This document shows, one piece after another, positions 11,536 through 23,445 of a DNA stretch of 64,000 bases. Under the pieces are notes generated by a model. The model worked only from the letters and a program-made list of their open reading frames with translations, ran no database searches and was not told the DNA's origin. The DNA lies in the NCBI GenBank assembly GCA_015680905.1, contig CM027382.1, positions 16,217,501 through 16,281,500 of the forward strand. Direction: 5' to 3'. Made by a program: the position numbers and the translations under genes. Numbering within the stretch: position 1 is the first letter of the stretch; each line of letters begins with the position of its first letter. This DNA is from Coptis chinensis. Its lineage: Eukaryota > Streptophyta > Magnoliopsida > Ranunculales > Ranunculaceae.

Positions 11536-11545
11536 AATCCATATA

Positions 11546-13004
11546 TTGGTTTCCTGTTGGTTTTCTGTTCAGTTTGTTTTAGAGAGAACAAGAAGAAGGG
11601 ATAATCTACAGTTATATGCCGGTAAAACCGTCATGACTGTGTATAATCCAAAACTTATTGATTGTCAATTTAGTGAAGCTGCAATATGGTTAAGCAATGG
11701 GCCTCCTGATCAACTGAATAGCATACAAGTTGGGTGGACAGTAAGTCATCTCCTTACGCACCCTTTCTCTCTCCCCATAATTATTCCTTTGCGATGCATT
11801 TATATGTTTGGTGGATAACAATACTTCCATGATTGACTCTTGCTTTTATCAGGTGAATCCAATCTTATACGGGGATTTTCGCACTCGTCTATTCGGCTAC
11901 TGGACTGTATGATTATGGACTTATATTTTTTTCTTCTTGTAAGGCTAGCTTACATGTAACCACCACTACCCAATGTTGCAGTGTGCAATATCTTGGCAGT
12001 CTCTTAGATAGTAGATGAATTTTGTCACAACTCACAATAGCAAGACTGATTAAGGAAGTAATGACTAATCTTATGCACTCCTTTTCATTAAATAACAGGT
12101 GGATGGCTTCAAACAGACAGGTTGTTTCGATATGCGCTGCTCAGGCTTTGTGCAAAGAAGTAAAGAGCTTACGTTGGGATCGATTTTAGAACCAACTTCG
12201 AATGAAACACATCAATACGAAAACCCGTTCAATGTCTTTCTGGTAAGTCACTATCCTATCAAGGTATCTTATTGCATATGTGCTTATATTACGATTAGAC
12301 TCAAATGGGCATTGTTCTAGATTGGTTTTTGAATTATATTTGAATTCACCATTTTCTGAATACGACATTCCTGTGCAAAAACATTTCATTTTCCATGGCT
12401 CCCACAAAATCAATCACTGTACCAGCCAATTTACCACTTACAATAACTCTATCGATACTGCTCTATAACGTCATCGAATTTCATCCCTATTTCGCAAGGT
12501 GCTCATTTTGCAAGGTTCTGGATTTTAGACTGCTGTTTTAAAACTCTAGCCTAAAATTTTCGACAGGTGAACACTTGAATTTCTTTTTTGAATTTTCTGC
12601 TTTTTTCTAGAATTTTTGGTAAGAGTGTCTTAATATTTTGTATGTTTCGTGCCTACTACATGAAAAACTGATCTAAGACGCTTCCTGTTTGCACATAACT
12701 GATTCTGCATAGATGAAATATATTTTGATGCCTTCATATATTTTCTCCATTATTATTGTAGGATAAGACAGGAAATTGGTGGCTATCGGCACGCGATATG
12801 TCGGTGGGATACTGGCCAAGTAATCTATTTACTAGTATGAGTAGCCATGCTGCTGATTTAGCATTTGGAGGAGTGACTTATAATGATCCAAATAAAAATC
12901 CCCCTCTAATGTCCACATCCCTATATCCATCTTACAATACAAAAACAAATTTTCTAGAAAAAAAATACATTTGTGAATATATTCATATGGAAAATGACGC
13001 GTAA
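11546..13004 (+). pseudogene. Neprosin-domain (DUF239) protein, 3' exons
   Basis: Four consecutive exons fit canonical splice sites: one ending 11740 (SEAAIWLSNG, IQVGWT), 11853-11906 (VNPILYGDFRTRLFGYWT), 12099-12242 (DGFKQTGCFDMRCSGFVQ) and 12762-13004 (TGNWWLSARDMSVGYWPSNL, then FGG). These are hallmarks of the neprosin domain: the GW-x-V-x-P-x-LYGD block, the paired cysteines of GC-x4-C-x-GFVQ, and NWWL...VGYWP. Family members are secreted glutamic peptidases or their relatives. The N-terminal signal and activation peptide are absent, as upstream lie a MITE and a CACTA end. The last about 25 residues diverge from the usual G-S-G-x-F-P tail. The exons keep open frames and good splice sites, so loss may be fairly recent. 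Confidence 0.8.
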
Positions 13005-13184
13005 AAAGGGTCACCACCTTAATATGAACATTCTAAAGTATAAACAAGAGTTTGATTGTCCACTTATTGCCCACAACTGGCTAGATCTGTATGTGTTGTG
13101 TTTCATTGAAGGATAGTTCAAATGGAAATTATCCTAACCTAAAATGTAACCTGTGTTACTTCAGAACAAGATGCCAACACTTAC

Positions 13185-13557
13185 CCGACTACAAAAGCAT
13201 TATAGGCGTCAAGGTGTCAGCTATGGACTGTATCGTCATTGTTCTCAAATACAATTTCTACAAATGATCTAAAATCAGCAGCCATAACTGATGTCTCGAG
13301 GCGCATTCTACCAAAAGTAGGATTATCTGGTATGCTTCCTAGACGGAAAACGCCTCCAATAATATTGAAGTAATTTGCAAGTTTCAGTGGCATATTAGGT
13401 GAGACAAAAGAAACACCGTTTATTCCATATCTTCCCCTGCTATTGATAAAACCTGCAGAGTTTGCCAGCCTAATGATTCGAGTGACTCTGATACGGCCAT
13501 AGTAGTATGAACCTTGCAGGTTCGGCCTGGGTCCACTAGCAGTTAGGTTTGTCCTGT
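13185..13557 (-). pseudogene. SKU5-similar (SKS) multicopper-oxidase-like exon
   Basis: A single exon with an acceptor (tattacag) before 13557 and a gtaagt donor after 13185. It reads TNLTASGPRPNLQGSYYYG, then SFVSPNMPLKLANYFNI, SVMAADFRSFVEIVFENN, DDTVHS, a TGA, then HLDAYNAFVVG. This is the conserved internal part of SKU5/SKS proteins, GPI-anchored cupredoxin proteins of the cell surface. The TGA stands where the family has Trp (W-H-L-D-G), one base from TGG. No neighbouring SKS exons are visible on either side, so this is a stranded exon, antisense to the neprosin remnant. Confidence 0.8.
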
Positions 13558-13582
13558 AATACAACATGAAATTTGTGTTCAA

Positions 13583-14368
13583 CGGCTTATGAGAGATAGT
13601 CTTGGGAGAACATTCTAATTTAATAAAATCAGAACTTAAGAACTATCTCAGAAAATGTTTTTCGTTAAGATAGTATCAAAGTAGCTACTACATATATAAC
13701 ACCAATAAAAAAGTAACCAGAACCTCTTACCCTCTTAGGTTATGAAACCAAATTTTGTTGATGATGAGGACCAAGTTTACTTCAATTTCCTCCACTACCT
13801 CCTCCACTAGCTGAATGTGTTTAATCTTCAAATTTAAACAATACAAGATAATAATAATAATGTCCATATGATAGACAACAAGCTCCATGAAATTTAAGTA
13901 CTCGTTTTTGCCAAAATTTGTCGAATATAAATACGAAACTAATCACATAAAAGTGCAAATTGTATGAATGGTTTATCACAATAATTGGTTGTTTTTAAAT
14001 ATCTAACCCATTATGCTATGAAAGTATAGCACAGCAATTACATGTAATGTATGTAACTAAATTATCGGAAAAAAAAATGTATGTAACTCGATCAAATGAT
14101 TAAAAACTAAAGAAATGAAAGATGATCATGTGATAGATTTTGTACATATGAAATTGCATAAGAGAAATTATCTATATACCATCGAAGCAAAACTCTCCAA
14201 TTTATATTAAGGATTGATGCTATCACGATCCTGAACAAGTTTGATGGTCATAATCTGCTATTCCAGTTGTTAGGCAAATTTTACTCGTGACAAATTAACC
14301 TTTGTTCGAGATTGGCTCATCCAATAATCACTTTTGAATACGTTTTTTTTCTGAACAAATTAAACAGG
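13583..14368. other. AT-rich spacer, nothing recognised
   Basis: No open frames or repeats that could be assigned to a family were seen between the SKS exon and the palindrome-rich repeat. Confidence 0.5.
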
Positions 14369-15283
14369 GAGTGACTCTTAAGGACAAAACTGTCGAAAAA
14401 GTAACTTTCAAGAACACCTTTTTTTTTTCATAACTCACAAGGACCAGGTAGATGAAAGGTCAAGTATACCCTTGACGCGAAATAAAAAATGGATCAGGTA
14501 GATGAAATGTCAAGTATACCCCTGACGCGAAATAATTAATGGCCCGCCCATACGAAACGACCCGGTGTATTTAGTATGAACAATGACCTTTAAGCAGGTG
14601 TGAACACTCATTGTTCATAACCCCCAATTACGAACATTAGCTATGAACAATGAGTGTTCATACCTATTGGAGCTATGAACAATGATCCAATAGGTATGAA
14701 CATTGATCCAATTATGAACATGGATTGTTCATACCTATTTGGGAGTATGAAAAATCATTGTTCATACATCAACAGTGTTCATACATCAAACATGTTAGGT
14801 ATAAACATTGATTGTTTATACCTATTCCTGACTATTTTTAAAAAATTCAATTGTTAGGTATAAACATTGATTGTTCATAGTCCTTAGGTATGAACATTCA
14901 TGAACATTGAATGTTCATACCCAAAGGACTATGAACATTGAATATTCATAGTCCTTTGGGTATGAACATTCAATGTTCATACATCAATATATTGTACAAG
15001 GTACATTCACCTATTTGGATATGAACAATCATTGTTCATACACCAGCAGAAGGTATGAACACTCATTGTTCATAGTAAAATGACAAAAAGGGTAAAATCA
15101 GAAAATATTTATTTTAAATCTGGGCCATTTGTCATTGAGGGTTATTTTTACGGAATGGTATAACTGGCATTTAAAAAGATGTAAAAAGGCGGGGCCAACT
15201 TATTTTGTCCTTGAGGGTTCCTAATTTTGAAATAGTAGGTTCATGAGTTACTTTTCCCCAAAATTTATCCTTGTGAGTTACTC
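14369..15283. repeat. Palindrome-packed repeat with inverted ends
   Basis: The core (about 14570-15080) is filled with direct and inverted copies of TATGAACA/TGTTCATA, often joined as near-perfect palindromes such as tatgaacaat(g/c)attgttcata, with many copies in 500 bp. The flanks form a degenerate inverted repeat of about 50 bp: GAGTGACTCTTAAGGAC...AAAAGTAACT on the left and, inverted, GAGTAACTCACAAGGAT...AAAAGTAACT on the right. A direct 60-bp repeat (aggtagatgaaa(g/t)gtcaagtatacccctgacg type) lies at 14445-14545. It looks like a non-autonomous DNA transposon or foldback element, but no clean target duplication was found. Confidence 0.55.
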
Positions 15284-15559
15284 ACAAAAAACAGTGTCCT
15301 CTAGACTTCCTTTTCCCCGAAATTGGGCCTTGGGACCAATTTCTTGAAAATTAAAAAGGTAGGTTAATGCTACCCCAACCTGTGTTAAGTTAATGAACTC
15401 AATCATAATGTATCCTCCTCCAATATACATTGTAAGCATTCATTCAGTGGAGGGGTGTAAAACATTACACTATTAGTCTATTACTAGATTTTGGACCCGG
15501 GCATACGCCCGGGATCTATTAAATATTTTGTGTGCTGAAAAGGCTTTACAAAATGTCTC

Positions 15560-16200
15560 ACACAAAATTTTCAAATCATAATATATTTTTATTGAAAATA
15601 AACCGAAATATGCTAATGAGCAGCGATTATGGTGCATAAGTACTTGGAAACTAAGGGATCAAATTGAGATAGCCTCTTCACTTTGTGGTTTAGGGTATTA
15701 ATCCATAATTTTCAAATATAACTATCTTTAACTCGATCTAGCTTGTATAATAGTTTTCTTAGATTTATATATGGTGATTTAGCGGCAAATTTTCGAATCA
15801 GAATATATTTTTATTGAAAATAAACTGAAATACGTTAATGAACAGCGATTATGGTGCATAAGTACTTGGAAACTAAGGGATCAAATTGAGATAGCCTCTT
15901 CACTTTGTATTTTAGGATATTAATCCTTAATTTTCAAATAGAATTATCTTAAACTCGATCTAGCTTGTATATAATAGCTTTCTTAGATTTATGGTGATTT
16001 AGCAGCAAATTTTTTAATCAGAATATATTTTTATTGAAAATAAACTGAAATACGTTAATGAGCAGCGATTATGGTGCATAAGTACTTGGAAACTAAGGGA
16101 TCAAATTGAGATAGCCTCTTCACTTTGTGGTTTAGGATATTAATCCGTAATTTTCAAATGGAATTATCTTAAACTCAATCTAGCTTGTATCACCGCTCAT
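15560..16200. repeat. 221-bp tandem repeat, about 2.9 copies
   Basis: Three near-identical tandem copies begin at about 15564, 15785 and 16006, each opening with aat(c)ataatatatttttattg or a variant and containing gcgattatggtgcataagt and ggatcaaattgagatagcc. They lie just inside the Helitron 3' end. Confidence 0.9.
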
Positions 16201-16626
16201 CTTACATACTAGTGTGTACAAATCACTAAAACAGATTGATTGTTTCTATATCCTCAAAGAATACACTACTCCCACTTGAAAAGATTTATCACATGAACGT
16301 ATCCTATGAACGGGTGTCGTTATATTAAATTATTCTAAAAAATATTAGCAACTATGCATAGCTATGAGATATGAAAATTATATTAATTACTCATTTAAAT
16401 TTCTTGCACCACTCTTTATAAAAAGGAATCATCAAACCTTGATAAAACTCATCAACTTCTTTTTACTGTTAGGTTTAACAATAGAAGTTTGATTGAAGTT
16501 TTGTGAAAATGCCCAATGTGGCAAAGATATAATATTAAAGATACTTGAATAGCAAGGCATTCCCAATTACAATAAAAGAATTATGATAAACACTACTTAA
16601 AATGCAAAAATATATTTGTCGAGACA

Positions 16627-17323
16627 TGTAGGATTTTATCGATATCTCATGCATGATTCCTACGATATATACAATTACGTTATACCACATGCATAAAATA
16701 GCACAGCGGAAACAAAAGATCGTACCTTGGTCACAGCTTTCAATTTGAAGTTCCAAGCTTTGATCTACAGGAGAAGATGTTCTTGGCACACTCAAGATCT
16801 TCTTCTTCTTTACTTTGCTGGAGTCAAGTTCCAACCACGAACGGGAAGCAACCTTTTTTCACGAACCAAGAACCAAGAACTGACAATGGCTAGGGAGGAT
16901 ACCACCTATAGAATCTCCACAAATTACTGGCTTCTACTTTAGAAAATGTTGGAGGCTGCCATTAAAGGAGAGATAGCTTTTCTTGTTGTTTGGATGATTA
17001 ATATGTGAGAGGTGGGGGGTCTATTTATAGAGGTTCCCACCTCCTCAATATTGGATAGGATAGAGTCCTATACTCATCTAATATCAGATAGGATAGAGTC
17101 ATATACTCATCTAATATCCGATAGGATAGAGTGTTATACTCATCTAATATCAGATAGGATAGAGTCATATACTCATCTAATATCTGATAGGATAGAATCC
17201 TATACTCATCTAATATCTGATAGGATAGAGTCCTATACTCATCTAATATCAGATAGGATAGAGTCCTATACTCGATGGTTTATCCTTATCTTGGTGGGCG
17301 CCTATCCAACCTTATTTCCAACA
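16627..17323 (-). mobile_element. Copia 3' LTR with 33-bp repeats
   Basis: The element lies on the minus strand, so this is its 3' LTR. Positions 17053-17275 hold about seven tandem copies of a 33-bp unit (aggatagagtcctatactc plus atctaatatcagat). The in-frame 11-residue repeat peptide seen there results from the period being a multiple of three. Confidence 0.9.
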
Positions 17324-18380
17324 TCTCCCACTTCCACAACGGCGAAGAAGGTTTCTAAGAGAAGCATTTAAGTAGAATGCTTAGCCATTTGTGTGTCTCA
17401 CACGGCAAATGGTTCGTGTGACCTTAGCACACGTATCATGATATTTGTGAAGTAGCAAGTCGCAATGAAAAGCACGACACAGTGATCTACCATGAAAGTG
17501 ATCTTAAAGAAGATGAATCTGAAAACCTAATATCCGGAGAGTGTGTGTATACCCCAAGATCTGTTTGTTTCATCACTTTGACAAATAGCACTCATCCCTA
17601 TGAGTCCACACCATAAAATCAAAAACGTATCACATGATTCACAATTATCATCAATTGTCCTGGCCAGGTAGAATCCCAGTGATTGTGTGATAAACCTTCA
17701 GTTCTTTTACCGCTTTGCACGCATGAAGTCATTGTCGCCGAGTTCTACCAACTTCCCAAGATGTATCCAAATGCCTTTTAGTAAGAGCTTGTGGGGAGCA
17801 AACCAAAGTTACGAGTAGTCCTCTTATTTTCTTGACAAGGTCAAAAGTTCAAGGAGGGTACCATTCGATATGTTTTAAACAAAAAATATATCAATAGAGC
17901 TCACATAGCAAGAATTTTAGGGATATTTCTTTTCTTGCTCTCAGGTGGTCAACTATACACATGTTGTGTGAAAACATGTCATGGCAAGAGTATCTAATTT
18001 GTTTACTCAACAATAGATATCTGTATGTCCACTCATACCATGCAAGTGTTGTCATCCCTAATGACAATTCCAAGGATACTATGCTCCCACTTGGCAACAA
18101 CCGTTTGTAGGTTTAGACAGAATCTTCCCTATGAAGCCTGTTTCTTCTTATCCAATTATAAGAAGGGGCATGACTCGGCACTAGGTCCACCCTTCCTATA
18201 AGGTTTAGTGACTTGTCAAGCTAAACTCCCACTGTTTAAAATGGAAGTGACTGTTCATGTGAGTGAACCAGTCAACCCTACTGACATACATATGAGATGA
18301 TAAACAGTATAATGAGAATGCAATCGATCTGGAAAGAATGCACTTTTATTCATTAAACCATCAAAGTGTTCTTAGCATAA

Positions 18381-18913
18381 TCATATCTTCTTTAACCCAA
18401 GCATTTTTACATGTGCAAGGAAGAGTTCCTTTGGAATAGGTTTGGTCAGTGGATCCGCAACCATCTGATCAGTGGATATATGTTGTAGAACCACTTTCTT
18501 CTTCAGTATCATTTGTTGTACGTAGTGGTACTTTAACTCTATATGCTTGGTTCTTCCATGGTACTTTGGATCTTTAGCATATGCAAGAGCAGCCATCTTT
18601 GTCGATCGGATGTGAACTGGTTCAAGACTCTTGAGAACACTGACAAGTGTTTGATGAATCGTCTGAGCCACACAGCCTCCTGTGTGGCAGAGCAACATGC
18701 AATATACTCAGCTTCCATAGTTGAAAGTGCTATGGAAGTTTGCTTCTTGCTGCTCCAGGATATAGCACCTCCATTCATTATGTAGGTATATCCTGAAGTT
18801 GACTTCCTCTCATCAAGGTCTCCAGCCCAGTCGGCATCGGAGTACCCAATCAGCTTAAGATCTTTCCCTTGGTAAACAAGTGAGTAGTCCACGGTGCCTT
18901 TTAGATACCTCAT
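18381..18913 (-). pseudogene. Copia RNase H
   Basis: 18913-18600 contains MRYLKGT, then GYSDADWAGDLDERKSTSGY and STMEAEYIA with the catalytic Asp and Glu. A frameshift near 18650 moves the rest (HIELKYHYVQ, DPLTKPIPKE) to another frame ending at 18381. The remaining 1.05 kb to the LTR (17324-18380) is 3' untranslated sequence without a recognised gene. Confidence 0.9.
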
Positions 18914-18931
18914 TATCTTCTTGACATCCTT

Positions 18932-20060
18932 CTAGTGTGCGACCCCAGGATTTGTTTGGAACCTTGATACTAACCCAACTGCATAGCAGATGTCTGGCCT
19001 TGTACACAACATTGCATACATAAGGCTTCCGACTGCGCTTGAGTATGGTACATTTTTCATAGCCTGAGTTTCAGTAGGATTCTTGGGAGACATTTTAGAA
19101 CTCAAAGACTCTCCTAGACTTACTGGGAGATCCACTTGCTTACAATCAGTCATGTTGAATCTTTCCAAAACCTTCTTGATATATGTCTCCTGAGACAAAG
19201 ATAACAAGCGTTTGGGCCGATCACGAGTTATTTTAACTCCTAAGACATAACTAGCTTCACCCATATCCTTCATTTCGAAGTTTAATGACAACCACTCCTT
19301 AGTGGAATTTATCAATGCCTTATTGTTACCTGCTAACAAAATGTCATCCACATATAGAGATAGAATCACAAAACCATTTTTAGATGTCTTGACATATACC
19401 TTGATGGTCCTCATTTACCATTTCAAATTTGTCTTGAAGCATTGCTTCATGGAATCTCGATTTCCACCGCCTAGAGGCTTTGTTTTAAACCATATATGGA
19501 TCTGTTCGGTTTACACTTTGTGTTCCCTGACCCTTGATTGAAAAACCCGATGGGTTGATCCATATAGATTTCCTCTTGTAATTCTCCATTAAGAAAAGCG
19601 GTTTTGACATCCATCCGTAAAAGCTCTAAATCTAAATGGGCAACCATTGACAAGAGGAGGCGTATGGAGGCAAATCTCACTCTTGGTGAGAAGGTGTCCT
19701 CATAGTCTATTCCTTCTTTTTGGTGTAACCTTTTGCAACAAGCCTAGCTTTGAATTTGTCTATGTTCCCTTCTCGCATTTTTTCTTTGATCTTGAGAACC
19801 CACTTGTTCCCAATAGATCTCCTATTTGGAGGTAGATCAACTAAGTCCCATACTTTGTTTTTCTTCATCGACTCCAATTCTTCCTTCATAGCTTCCATCC
19901 ACTTACTTGTATTGGACCCAGAAATAGCCTCCTTGAACGTTTTAGGTTCATCGATATATTCTGTAAGTGCATTGGTCATATTTATCCCCCCTTCAATCTC
20001 AAACCGACGTTTGGGGATATGGCCTCTAACACTCTTACGAGGTTGGGATTGATCAATCAT
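18932..20060 (-). pseudogene. Copia reverse transcriptase
   Basis: Three frames in succession: 20060-19707 (W-M-E-A-M-K-E-E-L, NKWVLKIKEK, KARLVAKGY), 19680-19471 (DVKTAFLNGEL, YGLKQS) and 19414-18932 (LYVDDILLAGNN, then MKDMGEASYVLG). The catalytic box YVDD is intact, but two frameshifts divide the domain. Confidence 0.9.
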
Positions 20061-20283
20061 TTGACCAATGCCATTGTTACTAGAATCGGGGTTGATGAAA
20101 GTTTCATCTTCGCCTTGTTCATCGGCCAGGTTATAAGGTTATCAACTTCAGAAAGTTGTATATCCTTATCAACCTCACCCCTCATTGGGTATTGATCCTC
20201 TAAGAATCGGCGTTACGTGCTTCTATTTACGTGACATGCCCTTGAGTATCCTCCCCCTAGGAAGACATACCCCTTTAGAAGTC

Positions 20284-21206
20284 TCACTGTATCTTATAAA
20301 GATACACTTCTTTCCGTGAGCACTCAACTTTCCAAATTCGATTTTGAGAAGTGACAAAGCCAGCACACCCCCATGGTCTAAGGTAGTTCAAAACGGGTTG
20401 TCTACCACCATAGTTCATAGGGTGTTTTGTCAACAGTTTTGAAGGAACTAGGTTAAGTATGTCGCTGGGCGTTAACAATGCATCACCCCAAAATGAGATA
20501 GGCAAGTTAGCTTTGAGCCATCATAGATCTAACCATGTCCAAAGGGTTCTATTCCTTCTCTCGTGAGACACCATTCTCGCTTAGGGGTATAAGGAATAGT
20601 TAGCTGTCTAGCTATACCCTTATTTTCACAGAGTTCCTTAAACTCATCAGAAAGATATTCACGTTCGCGGTTAGTTCTTAAGGCCTTTATTGTCCTATCA
20701 AGTTGATTCTCAACTAGGTTCTTGTACTTTTAAAACAGTCCAAAGGCCTCGATTTACGAGACATCAAGTACACGGTCCCATAACGTATAGTCATCTGTGA
20801 AGGTAATGAAATACAAAGCCCCATGCCTTGCTGTTACATTCATTGGTCCACAGATGTCTGAGTGAATAAGTTGTAAAGGATAAGTTGCCCTTTGGGCTTT
20901 CCCAAAAGGTTTCTTGGTGGCTTTTCCAGCAAGACAACTTTCACAGGTTTCCATTTTAATAGAGGTTAAGTTACCTAACAACCCTCCCCTTGCTAAGCGG
21001 TCTATCCCACTGTGTCCAATATGTCCTAGTCTAGCATGCCACAATTGGCAACCAACCATTTTAGACATAAAAACTTCAGTTTGTGCTAAGTGTAATGTCA
21101 TAAAAGAATTCATTAAATAAGCATGACCTATCAAACTGTTATTTAAAGATATCTCAAGCGAGTTCTGGGAAAAATTAAACACATAGGATTCTTGAAGTAA
21201 TTTCAA
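20284..21206 (-). pseudogene. Copia gag-pre-integrase and integrase
   Basis: The frame 21206-20754 has the zinc-binding pre-integrase motif (W-H-A-R-L-G-H-I-G, H-x3-H then C-E-S-C) and the first catalytic aspartate block (LIHSDICGPM...FITFTDDYT). It breaks just after DDYT. The later integrase part returns in 20505-20284 (FWGDALLT, NYLRPWGCAGFV). Integrase would insert element cDNA into the genome, but this copy is interrupted. Confidence 0.8.
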
Positions 21207-21289
21207 AACTGATAAAAGATTTCTCCTAATTGAGGGTACAAAGAGTACTTCTTCAATAAGGATGGATCTCCCACTCGCAAAAATCCAAC

Positions 21290-21484
21290 CTACAAGTGCC
21301 TTGCCCCAAAAACATCAGCTACACTTTGGTTTCCCATGTGGACTCTCCAGAATTCCTTGTGGAAGTTTCCGAAATCTTCAAACGGGGACCTATCCCGGCT
21401 TATGTGATGCATCATTTCTTTGAATCTACAATCCAATATTGTGATGAATCGACAAAGATGACAAGATTTCTTATCACTTATCAC
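21290..21484 (-). pseudogene. Copia protease fragment
   Basis: The frame carries the region after the copia protease active site (RDRSPFEDF, then VHMGNQSVADVFG). Where copia proteases have D-S-G this copy reads L-D-C-R, so the active-site loop is destroyed though the aspartate remains. Confidence 0.6.
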
Positions 21485-22370
21485 ATTGATGATTTCTTAA
21501 AATAAAACTCACCTCAGGAGAAGGACATGCCCTAGCATAGTGTCCCATCTGATGACAACGGAAGCATTCAACACTAGTCATGTCTATCGACTTCCTAGGT
21601 TTCTTTTGCTATGGGTTAGGCTTGGCCTTTTCCTTGCCTTTCCCTTTTCCACTTTTCTTGTTCCAAGGAGCCTTCCTCTTTTTGGAGTTGACAACATTTG
21701 CTTCAGTTTGAACAACAGGCTTTTCATTGAGAAGCCTTTGTTCCTCAAGCTCACATTTCCTTTGCACCTGCAAAAGTTTGTGATCTTGTCGTCATCGTCA
21801 AGATAAAAGGCGAAATTGTTCCCAAGTTTTAGGTAAAGACCTAATGACAGCTTTGAATTTGTTGTTCATTTGACAGGACCTGTCCCCGCTTGGGCTAACT
21901 TCGGCAACCATGTTTCTCATCACCGTGCAATGTTGTGTGTCAGAGGGTATGGGGCAGCTTGATAAATTTGTCAAAGCTCATTTGTAGCCTAGCCTCATGG
22001 CGCGATGAGTCGTACCCCCCCAAGGTCCGCCTTTACTGCTTCCCATAGCTCTTTAGCCGATCCAAGGCCATCATACCGCATCATGAAGTCATTCCTCATG
22101 GTGCCAAGTATGGCAATTCGGGCAACATTATCTTTGCTTGTATACTCATTGTACTTTTTAAGTACAACAGTATAAGCAACTTGTGTTAATCCTTCAAATG
22201 GTGGGTTACGCTCTCGTCTCGGTTATTACATCAATGACCTTCCTATCTACCGAATTAGCCTAACTTTCCTAGACCAAAGTTCGTAAATTCTTATCATTTA
22301 ACAAGTCCTTTTCGGGTAGCATCGTAAAACGGGGATTTTCCATCGGGTGCCATTCTATCAAGTTTGAATT
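21480..22370 (-). pseudogene. Copia gag (UBN2-type)
   Basis: Readable in pieces across frames. A segment near 22190-21965 has the UBN2-type gag core (SKDNVARIAILGTMRNDF, LWEAVKADLGGYD). A nucleocapsid zinc knuckle CFRCHQMGHYARAC (CX2CX4HX4C) is intact at 21525-21566. Many stop codons lie between. The N-terminal start around 22350 (MAPDGKSPF) soon meets a stop. Confidence 0.7.
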
Positions 22371-22614
22371 CCAAAAATAAGATACTACTTAATAAGAATC
22401 ATCTTTTAAATTAAATCTAAGTAATCCACATTTTCACATATAAGATGATCATGATAATCTACTAGCATGATTCTAGCCATTAAATAAAATCAATGCATTT
22501 GACTATCAATAACATAGAATATGCAAAAAATCTACTACTTAAATTTCCATTTCATAAAATTGTTTCTACAAAAAGAGTTTCCTATCTTTCAAAAACAATG
22601 TAGAACTAAATGAG

Positions 22615-23019
22615 CTAGTCAACCATGAACATAGAAGCGTCCCGGGTGCCTGGGGAGTCATCCTCATCCTCACAGGTTACTATCGCCCATTTGAAAATTA
22701 CTAGCCACTTCCTCTGTTTCCCGTGAGGTGGGAAAATAAACCCTGATGACACATCATATGGATTTGGTTCCTTAGCATCGTCCCATAATCGATGTAGGAG
22801 AGATTTAAGTGAATTAGCCTCATTCCTATCCTGAATAGGACTGGGGCTCTTTGGTGTATATTCTGGTGATGGTGGCTCTGTCTCTATCTTATCAGATTTC
22901 AAGACAGTACTCTTGAAAGTTCTCCTATATTGCTTAGTAGTCATGCGTTTCTTGGAAGCCCGTCTCCCAAGATCTGGTTCAGTTTTCCTACAAGTTTCGG
23001 GTTCATGTGACTTAGGCAT
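22615..23019 (-). CDS. Uncharacterised 134-residue ORF in the copia leader
   Basis: An uninterrupted frame (MPKSHEPETCRKTE...DASMFMVD) lies between the 5' LTR and gag of the copia element, in the element's own orientation. It is strongly charged: a basic N-terminal third (R-A-S-K-K-R, K-Q-Y-R-R), a Pro/Ser/Glu middle (PPSPEYTPKSPSP) and a C-terminal part with WLVIFKWAIVTCEDEDD. I do not recognise a domain. It is notable because every other coding part of this element is broken. It may be an extra leader ORF of this copia family, a captured host fragment or chance. There is no splice or promoter evidence. Confidence 0.35.
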   Translation of the reverse strand: MPKSHEPETCRKTEPDLGRRASKKRMTTKQYRRTFKSTVLKSDKIETEPPSPEYTPKSPSPIQDRNEANSLKSLLHRLWDDAKEPNPYDVSSGFIFPPHGKQRKWLVIFKWAIVTCEDEDDSPGTRDASMFMVD

Positions 23020-23445
23020 TGTGCCTTAGTTTTCATATGACCGTTGATAGAAAACAAACAATTTTATATACATGCAATAGTAAAAATCCAGATTCAAATA
23101 ATTACTGCATGGTAAAAATAAACATCCTAATGTCAATTTTTAATTGTGGAAAAATACATGTGAAAAAAATCCTAAAATTTATAGAGAAATAATCTCATAA
23201 ATAAATTTCCATGTAAAAATTTCTAAGAAAAAAATTTCCTAGAAAAAATTTTCCACTAATTATTTCCCATAAATAATTTATTTTGCAAAAAAATTAAGCA
23301 ATCTCTAATTAATTTCAAACAACCTAATTATTTAAAAATTAATTAAAAGATTTTGAAAAACCGCAGTTTTTCAAAAATTGTAGATCACAAGATCAAAACC
23401 CATGAAACAAAAGCATGCAAACCATGGAAAACTGCTCGATGCCAA

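Noticed and set aside
17012..17371. 119-codon frame with 11-residue repeats
   Set aside because: It reads the 33-bp tandem repeats of the copia LTR; the period is divisible by three, so frames stay open by chance. The other LTR gives a similar frame on the opposite strand.
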